A stretch of DNA of 64,000 nt from Sepiola atlantica (taxonomy: Eukaryota > Mollusca > Cephalopoda > Sepiida > Sepiolidae), in contig OY744528.1 in assembly GCA_963556195.1 (NCBI GenBank), forward strand, positions 58,547,082-58,611,081. Direction: 5' to 3'. The notes under the pieces were generated by a model, which worked only from the letters and a program-made list of their open reading frames with translations, searched no databases and was not told the DNA's origin. This document shows, one piece after another, positions 54,965 to 64,000 of this stretch; the stretch's first letter is position 1, and every line of letters begins with the position of its first letter. Both the position numbers and the translations under genes were made by a program.

Positions 54965-55920
54965 TAATTTGACAAACACTACTTTATAGTCAGTTTCGTT
55001 TTTTAGATGACGCATCTCACCACCTGGATAATAATCAGGGTATCAGATGTGTCATAAAAACTACACTCACTGCAAATCATTTTTTGTTAGTCATTCTTTT
55101 TATTTTCCATTTGGATGTCACACAACTTTGATATTTGATCAGTGTCAGTTGGGTCACCTGGCAGACGTGGTCTGATGTTGCAAGATCCTCACTGATCATG
55201 TGACCCAGAACAATGCATTTTACAACTAGATTGACATTTAAAAAATGAAAGTGATTAAAAATATCACTTATTCACTTTTCCTTCCCTTGAGATACATTAA
55301 TTTGAAAAACGTTTTTAAGGGTCTGTAGCTATGCAGGACTGTTACATCCATGGGCAGGATTGTAACATCCAGGATCAGTGAGAGTGGAGTGGTGGTGGTA
55401 TAGATCATGCGGTTGGCATCTGAAACACGTACTAATTGTTTAAATTATTTCACAAAATCTACATTAATGGATCGAAGACTTCTTGTTATTACTTTCCAAG
55501 CACGTCAAATCCATCAAAACTTTGAAAACAATGTAATTTACTAGACTGACTTACTCTGCTGTATACTGAATGACAAAAGATCAGTTCATATATGTTAGGG
55601 GCTGCTGTGTAGCCTGCAAAGCAGTGGTGGGTATCAGATGTCGAAAATGATTTGATAAATAGTTAAATATAAAATCTAGTTGAAAAAATCTAGATAAATG
55701 CATATTTTATTCTTGAATTATTTTTTGATTCTTAGATATGCATCTAAGAATCAAAGTTTATGTTAAGTAGAAAATGAAAATACAATAAAAGAAAAACATT
55801 TTTAAATACGAAAAATGAAAATAATAAAAATTTTCTCAATATTTGGAGTAATCAGGTTTTGAACAATAATTAATCCCCATAAAACAATACGACAAATGTT
55901 CTTAGAAAAATTTAAATAAA
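54965..55920. other. Unassigned, with one perfect palindrome
   Basis: 55724-55755 is a perfect 32-bp palindrome, TTTGATTCTTAGAT + ATGC + complement. Otherwise nothing recognised. Confidence 0.5.
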
Positions 55921-55924
55921 TAAA

Positions 55925-56067
55925 TATATATATATATATATATTTATATAAATAACAAAATAAAATTAAACTAGATGTGGTTAAATCAAGTATATATATA
56001 TACATACATGTATATATATATATACATATATACATACATGTATATATATATATATATATACATATAT

Positions 56068-56099
<32 letters not shown>

Positions 56100-56100
56100 T
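55925..56100. repeat. TATATACATACATGTATATA repeat cluster
   Basis: TA tract, 45 bp of unique sequence, then three units of TATATACATACATG(TA)n, each a partial palindrome around CATG. Confidence 0.9.
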
Positions 56101-56104
56101 ATGC

Positions 56105-56770
56105 ATCACAGGCGATTTTTGTTGACTTGCATGTTTTGTTTGTAATACTATTAAATAAATGGTTGTTTTAATCCACGAGACTGGGAATAAACATAGAAAC
56201 CACACTGAAAAAGGGATCAGCAGACGTGGATGTTGTTTTCAACCACTTGTCTTTTGAGTGGCGTCTTTCGTCAGAGAATAAACAGCCTTTTTGGAGGCAC
56301 AGGTTTGAACTCTCTATGAGTCTCATTTGTAACTTTGCATTTTGCTTAGTTTATTCCAAATCCGGTAAATTTACCGTTTATTTAATGGTATCACCTATGC
56401 AACCATGAGGGTCAACAAAATGCAGCGTAATACACAATAAACTGTTAGAAATAAATTGCAATGTTAACAAAAATCAATTCTTAAAAATGACCATTCAGAT
56501 ATGAATTTTGAAACAGAGCTGTATAGCAGAATGTGTGCATTAAATAGCAAATCCTTTTAGATAGAGTTTTATAACAATAATAATCTAATAATAAATATGG
56601 CTTTTCTGAACACTTAGCGTTTATTCAAATCTATAACATCGTCCCGGAATATATTAAAATAATTCTGAAGAATGAATAAACCCCAACACTGCAGTAAAGT
56701 GTGAAGCTAAGCTAACTCTATTACTGTTTTTCTATTTCTCTCTTTTTTTTGATTTTCTTATCTTTCTGTT
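56105..56770. other. No recognised feature
   Basis: Unassigned sequence. Confidence 0.5.
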
Positions 56771-56773
56771 TTT

Positions 56774-56890
56774 GCTGGGGATGAGGCATCCTATTGGATG
56801 CCAGACATTCACCGGCTATTTCAGACACTCCAGCCTAGTGATCTTTTTAAGATTCTAACCGTCCCTTTAACTTTAAGAAGCGCTAGTCCA
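56774..56890 (+). repeat. Dispersed repeat R3, copy B
   Basis: TTTTGCTGGGGATGAGGCAT, then ATTCACCGGCTATTT, CAGACACTCCAGCC, TTTTAAGATTCTAACC, TCCCTTTAA: colinear with 9624-9750. Confidence 0.65.
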
Positions 56891-56899
56891 TGCTAATTT

Positions 56900-58950
56900 T
56901 AGCTGACCACAGGAATCTCACAGCAGAATAAAATTAAAATAAAAAGAATATATCATAAAGAGTTTGAATAAGTGTAAATATAGATAGATATATACATAAA
57001 TATATATCTGAAATCCAACAAATTTTTGCATAATTGTTAACATTAATTTCTTTCATCATTCATGTTTTCTTTTTGTATATTTCAATCACTTTCTGGCTTT
57101 TTTTCGTTTTTTTGTGAAAAATACAAAATCTTTGCAAAATAAATACTCTTCTGTCGCTGCTTCTCTTAAATTATTTTTCTTCTTTTTTTTTTTGGAGAGG
57201 GGGGCTAAGTATCAACCCAGCACACAAATTCTGCCAGCTTCTGAAAGGAACTGTTTTAGCATGACACTGTATCTGATGTCACTCAAATGTGCTTGGAATA
57301 ACATTTTTTCCATTAAATCATCCAAAACAATTTTTATCCCTGACAAATATATATTTCTTACAAAAAATAAAAACCTGAAACAATTAAAAGCACAAAAATT
57401 ATGCCTTTTTATGGCATCCCATTTTGATATGCAAATAAATCGTACCAACTATTTATCACCTTATGTACAAAAAAAACCCGATTATTTTTTATTAAAAAAA
57501 TTCTTCTCTCTTTAGGGTAAGAAACGGTTGGAATGTAAAAGAGGAAAAAATGTGCAAAATAATTTATCAGCCAAAAGTAGACATAGCAAAAAGCACACTT
57601 TCTATTTCCTATCAATAAATTAAAGTACTAAAAATGGTCATGTACAAAACGGTTTCTGTATTAGTTTCTATCAAGAAAAACAATTGTTAATGGAAACCCG
57701 TACTTGTTGTTCTACGATACTTCTCGGCATGTCTTCTTTTTAGTAAGTTTTGTACAAATGTGATCTGTATTTTGATGAAAGTTAGTTTGTTTATATTTAC
57801 ATAACCTATTTATAACTAAATATACAGACAATATATTTAAATTTATGATACATGAATTGTTTGGGATTTAATTTGAAAATATGCGTTTATGCTCTGTTTA
57901 TTTTTGGACAAGTGTGGCGTTGAGTGGCATCAGAAACGGTGTAATGCTAAATCTGTTCCTTTCAGAGGATGCAAGAATTGGGGTGTTGAATTTACACGGG
58001 TTCGTTTGTTTTTAATATTTTTCCTTTGTTTTTTGTTTGCCCAGGATATTGGCTAGAAGTTGTGGAACATAGAAATTAAGGAAACAGATCAGAAACCATC
58101 TTAGTGACATCTTTTTTTGGTTCAAATGACCAGTGGGGGGGGGGTATTGACTAAGAATTTTCCTTTTCTTTCCTTTTTTTATTTATCACATTTCAAACAT
58201 AAAACGTTTTTTCCTTTTTTAAAAATTATACATTCTTGGAATATTTTTATTTTTTCACTGGAATGGAAAACGGAAAGAAGAAAAAAGAAATATAGTTTTG
58301 TTCGGAATTCGTTTTTGTAATATAGATTTTTCATTAGCAGTATTAACAACAGTAGTAGTAATAGTAGTAGTAATATTATTCTGATATTTTAAATCTTATT
58401 TATTTTTAAGAATCTTTATCATTTTTCTGTTCATTGTCCCATGAGAGCGCGTGCGGTAATCCAGAGTTCAAGTGTCGGTTAAGAGTGAAATCCAAGCTTG
58501 TTAGTCACATGTCTTTTATCTTTTTTACTGCGGAAGAGCTTTTAAGATGGCGTGAACCTCCTCGGCTACTGCAGACAGGGCATACTGGAACTGTTCCTGC
58601 AAAACACAATTACAAAAAGAAAAAGTCAGTTTGAGAAGATTCCTGCCATTATTATTGTTAGTTACGTTTCTTCAGGCATCTAGCTCTCTCTCAGAAAAAA
58701 CATTATTGCAGCCCAAAACATTTACACTATTATTACAATATTAGCAGGACCCCGTGGAAATTCCACGTCCACCATCTTTATCTACTTCTATAATTTACTC
58801 TTGATATTAATATTTCTCTTGAAATAATAAATATATGTAAGCTTTAATAATATAAATAGAAATTAATGTTTTCTGTAAAAATAATTGCAAGCTCAATAAT
58901 TTTAAATAAATAGATCAATTTTTAATAATTTAATTTATTTATTGTAAAAA
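56900..58950. other. No recognised feature (2 kb)
   Basis: A+T-rich. A 133-codon frame at 57114-57515 is Lys/Phe/Ser-rich and contains poly(T)-derived Phe runs; I do not regard it as a gene. Triplet TAGTAG run at ~58350. Confidence 0.5.
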
Positions 58951-58969
58951 TCTAAATATTTTTTAATAA

Positions 58970-59790
58970 ATAGCAGGCAGGATGATAGCAGGTGTTCTGA
59001 CTGCGTCCACAAAACTGCAAAAAAAGGTGCAGCAAGATACAGGCAAGGCAATTGGTGAGTGAGATGGGTACCGGAGTGGCAACCTTGAAGAAAGCGCTGA
59101 ACAAGCATCTTCTCCTAATACAATAGCCGCTAAGGCCAACTATCCACCAACAAAACCTAAGAAAGCCAAGAATCAAGCACCCAGTTGAACCAGGGATGCT
59201 TTGGTTCTTCTCAGGACCAATGAGCAGAACAACGAATGGCTAGCCTATTGTCCGCACAAAGTCCTGTGCATCATGGAGACCAAGTTCCCTCAAACTGTAA
59301 TGGTATTTTGGTGTGTTTCCAGCAAAGGCCACATCATGTCACCTCCACATATTCGAAAGGGACTCAGACTCAATTCAAATATATATGGCAGCAGGACTCA
59401 TCTCTGTGTCACACCTCCGAGAAACCCCAGAAATGGCTGTTTTAGAACTTCACGACTTCACCCATTCCAACATGTGGTCCTCAACGCACCCGATTGCAAT
59501 TTGATGGACTATTATGTGTAAGGCATAGTTGAGAAAAATACCAACCACACCGCCTAGAACACCAAGAGCGAGCTGGTGTTCAAGCATCTCTCAAAGAAAC
59601 CTATGAAGGCAGCGTGCTCCAGGTTCACGTCTTAGCTGGAGGGCGGCTTCTTCAAGTCAGCTGTATTCGGCAAAATATTCTCTAAGAGAGGCACTTTGAA
59701 TTTTGAGAATACATTAATTACTGGCCAAAATTTGACGTTTTTTCTTTTCTTTCTAAAAAGTGTAAAATGTATCCCGAACACCTTATATAT
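58970..59790 (+). pseudogene. Tc1/mariner-superfamily transposase pseudogene
   Basis: Shifting frames spell MIAGVLTASTKLQKKVQQDT (N-terminal helix region), then METKFPQTVMVFWCVSSKGH (family: x-T-K-F-P-x-T-V-M-V-F/W-G-x-V-S-S-x-G-H), HIRKGLRLNSNIY, QQDSSLCHTSEKPQ carrying the second catalytic Asp block, and DCNLMDYYV carrying the third (normally D-C-N-P-x-D-Y). The sequence ends near TGTAAAATGTATCCCGAACACC at ~59780, which may be the right TIR. At least four frame breaks; no intact protein. Confidence 0.85.
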
Positions 59791-59814
59791 ATTAGAAGAT
59801 TACTTAAGAAAAGA

Positions 59815-60220
59815 AAATTAATTCCTCGAACAGAACAGTTTTGCACTATTTTTATGTCCTCTTACAAAGATTAAAATCAAGATATAATGCTATTAAACCT
59901 TATATCAAGAATCCTTATTCCAATTTTGATCAAAATCCATTACATGATTTTTATTCTAGCAAATGTCTAAAATTTAAGGCTTAAGTGGTCTTCAGAAGAA
60001 ATTGAAATTCGTGAAATCTTGTTTAATTGGTTTCTAATGATTAAGGATCAAATTTAATAAACATCTGAAATATTTAAATTTTCAAATGTTCCCATATTAT
60101 ATTTCCAAAACACTCTTTAAAATAGTTCAAAGAAACTGAAATTTAGGAAATATTTATTAATTATCATTGTTAAAATCTCATAAAAATCAAAGGTATCTGA
60201 ATTTTGACGATGGGTTTCCT
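59815..60220 (+). repeat. Dispersed repeat family R1, copy B
   Basis: Colinear with 1813-2200 at roughly 75% identity: CCTCGAACAGAACAGTT, AATCAAGATATAATGCTATT, TTAAGGCTTAAG, TTTAAATTTTCAAATG, GAAACTGAAATTTAGGAAAT. It lies just beyond the Tc1/mariner remnant. Confidence 0.8.
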
Positions 60221-60414
60221 CCCCTTTGCATAAAAGTAAATTAAACTAAATATAGTCCACATTTGGATCCTTTAACGTAACAGTTGTGTTCACAAATTCA
60301 TAATGATCCGTTAATTAGTTTAGGAGTGACTCCTGTACATACAAATATATAAAGATACTTAATTTTATAAAGATAGAGATATAATCTAATAATCTAGGAA
60401 CCCAAACTCTTGTG

Positions 60415-60496
60415 TTTTTATATATAAACTATATATATCTATATAAACTATATATATATAAACTATATATATCTATATAAACTACATATATCTATA

Positions 60497-60554
<58 letters not shown>
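60415..60554. repeat. (TATATAAACTATATATC)n and (TA)n tract
   Basis: Several TATATAAACTATATAT units then ~35 TA units. Confidence 0.93.
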
Positions 60555-60557
<3 letters not shown>

Positions 60558-60655
60558 AATATTTTCTTTGTCGTACAAAACTTTAAAATGGCATTGAAGA
60601 GACAATATTTATTACTCATAATGAATTAAGAAATTAAAAAAATGAAAGGGCAGCT

Positions 60656-60698
60656 GACCGGTTTCGTACCTCGCTCAACAGAGCCAAATATCGAGGTA
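60656..60698 (-). ncRNA. Hammerhead-like motif in the 3' region of the Penelope-like element
   Basis: Minus strand: GGCT, CTGTTGA (consensus CUGANGA with A to T), GCGAGGTAC, GAAA, the minimal palindromic helix III ACCGGT, a GTC triplet, then AGCTGCC, whose AGCT can pair with GGCT. TACCTCG/CGAGGTA could alternatively form a longer stem. The location, ~80-120 bp after the ORF stop, is where Penelope-like elements are known to carry hammerheads. Confidence 0.6.
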
Positions 60699-60777
60699 TC
60701 GTACAAAAAATATAAAAAAGATGCTATGAGAATTATAGCGAGGGAAAGGGGTAAAAAAAAAGAAAAAAAAAGTTCAA

Positions 60778-61637
60778 TCAAATAGAAACAACATTAAGCC
60801 CGAGTTGATTTTCTCTTTGCTTGCAAAGAGAAGGTCTCAAGGACTTAATATAAATTGTTTCTAGAATCTTGAGATGATAAGGGGAGTGCGATTTACTAAG
60901 AATGAAGAATAAGTCGACACTGAATTTAGAGGCACAGGTGCGGTTATTTATGAGATGTTCACCTATAGACGAACCATAAGTATTATTCAAAACGTCAGTT
61001 GGTGAATAATTTGCATTGCAAATTTTTGTGGGCACGTGTTGTTTGACCCGGATGTCTAATCTTTGTGACGTCATCCCAACGTAGTGCATACTCCAACTAC
61101 ATTTAAATAAATAAATAATAGAATTATTATGATGTGGGAGAAGGACATCTTTTCGAATAGAAGTCAAGATCGGTCGAGAGGAAAAAACAACTTGTGTATT
61201 CGCAGCAAAATAACATTGTTGTACAGACAAAGAGATTTGTTTGGCGAATCTATCACTAATGTTACCAAGCCAACGTAGGCGAAGGTAAATAGGGCATCTG
61301 TCTACAGAAGCTGATTTGCTTTTATAAAAATTTGATATTTTTGTTTTAATGGTGGATTGTACAATGTCTAAAGGATAGCCATTGTTACAGAGGGTCTTAG
61401 TGATAAATTTAATTTCTTCATCCAGCTTGGTCTTCGAACAAATATTTAAGGCCCTATGGGTAAGAGTCTTAATAAGATTAAATATTTGCTTTGTGGGACA
61501 AAATGAGTCCCAACGAGTGTAAAGACCAGTAAAGGTAGGTTTCCGATATACTGACGTCAAGAAACCAGAGGAAGCTTTATTAACTAATACATCAAGGAAT
61601 GGCAGTGAAGAATTAGCTTCCTTATCAATAGTGAATT

Positions 61638-61693
<56 letters not shown>

Positions 61694-61704
61694 AGGCGAT
61701 CCAT
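60778..61704 (-). CDS. Penelope-like element ORF: RT C-terminus + GIY-YIG endonuclease (5'-truncated)
   Basis: A 308-codon open frame, the longest credible protein here. After ~22 Ile/Tyr codons from the (TA)n tract, it reads SSLPFLDVLVNKASSGFLTS and YRKPTFTGLYTRWDSFCPTK, the RT thumb block conserved in Penelope-like RTs, then a helical linker (NNGYPLDIVQSTIKTKI). The C-terminal part has SIIYLFKCSWSMHYVGMTSQ and LDIRVKQHVP, the GIY-YIG endonuclease core with its Arg and His. It ends CKQRENQLGLNVVSI. The RT palm (with catalytic Asp residues) is missing because the element is cut at the microsatellite. No stop or frameshift in 285 codons, in contrast to all other elements here. Confidence 0.92.
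61641..61688. repeat. (TA)n microsatellite
   Basis: About 24 TA units between the Penelope-like ORF and the foldback element; it supplies the first codons of that frame. Confidence 0.97.
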
Positions 61705-62968
61705 AATACAGGCCTAACAAACATGCAACTGGAGTCTACGACTGGGTACAGACATGTGAAGACCAAAATTACTAAATAATAATTACAGAGAAAAGTTTTA
61801 GTAAGAAATTTCTTAGTAATGTCCAGTAATTAGCAACTATACATATTATTAGGAAGTAGCTTACAATAATTGATTTATTTCCATCAAATAAAATGTAAAA
61901 AGTACAAAAATATAAAATAACTAAATTCATAAAATTTATTAGACACATTTTTGATATTTCAAAAATCATGAGTCAATTTGTTTATATTGACTACAAAAAT
62001 ATAATGACATAATACAATCAGAAAGCAAATTCAACATTTTACAAAATCTGTCGGAAAGAAGAAAAAAATTCTAAATTATTTAAGAATTTAGAATTGGTTT
62101 CATATATAAAATTAACGTAAACTGATCCCCTATTTTCGGACCCTTCTAGTTTTTTTGGAGCAGTTAACTGAATGATTTTTTGCCAATAACCATAAGTCCG
62201 AGTCGTAAAATGACACATAATCGCCTAAAAAATAGAAATTGGTTAACTGCCTTAAACGCTACAATCGCTCGAAAATGGGGGATCATTTCTTAAATTTATA
62301 TGCAAAACTGATCCCTCACTCTAAATTCAAGACAAATTGTCTTTTTCTTCTTTTTGGTAAGTTTTTCAGGGTGTTCACACATAATCGCCTAAAAAAGTAG
62401 AATCTCATTTTTTGTTTTAATACATGATTTTCTAAGCAGTTATCAGATGTTTTACATTTCCCCCCTTTTCACATATATTTTATTGATTTTATGTTTTCGT
62501 TAATGTAAGTTCATTTTATTATTAAGACTGTGTATCATAAAGAAATAAGCATTTTCTTCATCTTCTGTAAAAACAAATTGTATATGTAACAAACATAACA
62601 AATTTTGTAAAACTTATCAAAATTGTTTCTTCAAACATTATTTTGTCCATAAAGTATTTGATTTTGTAAAATGTTGAATTTGCTTTTGAAATATCAAAAA
62701 TATGTCTAATTCATGGTGAACAAAGTGATTTTTTGAGAATTTAGTTCTTTTATATTTTTGTACTTTTTACATTTGATTTGATAAATAAATTATTGTAAGC
62801 TGCTTCCTAATAATATGTATAGTTACTAATGACTGGACATTACTAAGAAATTTCTTACTAAAACTTTTCTCTGCAATTATTATTTAGTAATGTTGGTCTT
62901 CACATGTCTGTCCCCAGTCGTGGACCCCAGTTGCATGTTTGCTAGGCCTGTATTATAGATCGCCTTGA
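61689..62968. mobile_element. 1.28-kb foldback DNA element in (TA)n
   Basis: Arms 61689-62048 and 62638-62968 are reverse complements at about 85-90%. The ends are TCAAGGCGATC...GATCGCCTTGA, flush with TA on both sides, which fits a TA target-site duplication of the Tc1/mariner type. The centre (62100-62412) resembles part of the foldback element at 44283-44976. No transposase is present, so it would depend on one supplied elsewhere. Confidence 0.8.
62278..62412 (+). repeat. Block shared with the 44.3-kb foldback element
   Basis: TTAAATTTATATGCAAAACTG, CTCTAAATT, then TAATCGCCTAAAAAAGTAG and AATCTCATTTT match 44797-44942 in the same order. Confidence 0.75.
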
Positions 62969-63009
62969 TATATATATAAATATATGTTTATTTATATATA
63001 TATATATGC

Positions 63010-63053
<44 letters not shown>

Positions 63054-63085
63054 TTATTTATATATATATATATATATATATATGC

Positions 63086-63129
<44 letters not shown>

Positions 63130-63189
63130 TTATTTATATATATATATATATATATGCTTATTTATATATATATATATATATATATATGC

Positions 63190-63233
<44 letters not shown>

Positions 63234-63263
63234 TTATTTATATATATATATATATATATATGC

Positions 63264-63303
<40 letters not shown>

Positions 63304-63432
63304 TTATTTATATATATATATATATATGCTTATTTATATATATATATATATGCTTATTATATATATATATATATAAATATATATATATATTTATAAATAT
63401 ATATATATATAAATATATATATATATTTATAA

Positions 63433-63466
<34 letters not shown>

Positions 63467-63554
63467 GCTTATTTATATATATATATTTATAAATATATAT
63501 ATATATATTTATAAATATATATATATATATTTATAAATATATATATATATATGC

Positions 63555-63594
<40 letters not shown>

Positions 63595-63595
63595 T

Positions 63596-63633
<38 letters not shown>

Positions 63634-63665
63634 TTATTTATATATATATATATATATATATATGC

Positions 63666-63697
<32 letters not shown>

Positions 63698-63699
63698 GC

Positions 63700-63737
<38 letters not shown>

Positions 63738-63769
63738 TTATTTATATATATATATATATATATATATGC

Positions 63770-63801
<32 letters not shown>

Positions 63802-63913
63802 GCTTATTTATATATATATATATATATATATGCTTATTTATATATATATATATATATGCTTATTTATATATATATATATATATATGCTTATTTATATATA
63901 TATATATATATGC

Positions 63914-63945
<32 letters not shown>

Positions 63946-64000
63946 GCTTATTTATATATATATATATATATTTATAAATATATATATATATATATATATG
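62969..64000. repeat. (TA)n / TGCTTATT satellite
   Basis: (TA)8-20 blocks separated by ATGCTTATTTA, with some TATATTTATAAATATA interruptions (63375-63540, 63970-63985). Window ends inside it. The Ile/Tyr/Leu frames are repeat artefacts. Confidence 0.95.

Noticed and set aside
57114..57515. 133-codon plus frame
   Set aside because: Lys/Phe/Ser bias, poly-Phe from a T run, and no domain; overlapping minus frames are equally open.

Overview
This looks like non-coding, transposon-packed nuclear DNA of a metazoan, most likely a lophotrochozoan and plausibly a cephalopod mollusc such as an octopus. The grounds are low G+C, very long (TA)n tracts that often switch to (TG)n or (GA)n, and a mix of Ty3/gypsy, BEL/Pao, Penelope-like, LINE and mariner elements. 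The species call is inference. I found no convincing host protein-coding gene. Almost every recognisable coding stretch is a transposable-element protein, and nearly all of those are broken.

Layout. 1-1842 is a TA/TGCA satellite interrupted by four ~75-bp spacers. It is followed by a ~430-bp dispersed repeat that recurs at 59.8 kb. 3.2-4.1 kb holds an inverted/direct repeat pair with a hammerhead-like fold. 7.4-9.4 kb holds a U2-headed repeat followed by a 43-bp satellite of 39 units with no indel. 13-17.4 kb holds a LINE endonuclease fragment, a triplet-rich VNTR, a dead mariner and several near-perfect hairpins.

17.9-25.4 kb is a nested pair. An LTR retrotransposon with a GATAC target duplication has a 6.1-kb LINE inserted in one of its LTRs, and the LINE is flanked by TCCAATTA. 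27.2-27.9 kb is a ~21-bp minisatellite. 28.8-32.3 kb is a full Ty3/gypsy element with 157-bp LTRs and an ATAAG target duplication. 32.4-35.3 kb is a second gypsy remnant with integrase upstream of reverse transcriptase (Gmr1-like order). 35.6-36.3 kb is a head-to-tail dimer of a U2 snRNA-headed repeat between 17-bp direct repeats.

40.4-42 kb carries a near-canonical hammerhead ribozyme and a TIR element. 44.3-48.7 kb carries a foldback element and two BEL/Pao remnants. 53-53.8 kb has two more hammerhead-like folds and an inverted repeat. 59 kb is a dead Tc1/mariner gene. 60.6-63 kb is a 5'-truncated Penelope-like element with a long intact ORF (RT end plus GIY-YIG endonuclease), next to a 1.28-kb foldback element. 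The window ends in a TA/TGCTTATT satellite.

The most interesting signal is recurrent hammerhead-ribozyme-like architecture in at least four unrelated repeat contexts. Next come the U2-headed retroposon family and the nested insertions that can be ordered in time. Long stretches such as 48.7-53.0 kb and 57-58.9 kb contain nothing I can identify.
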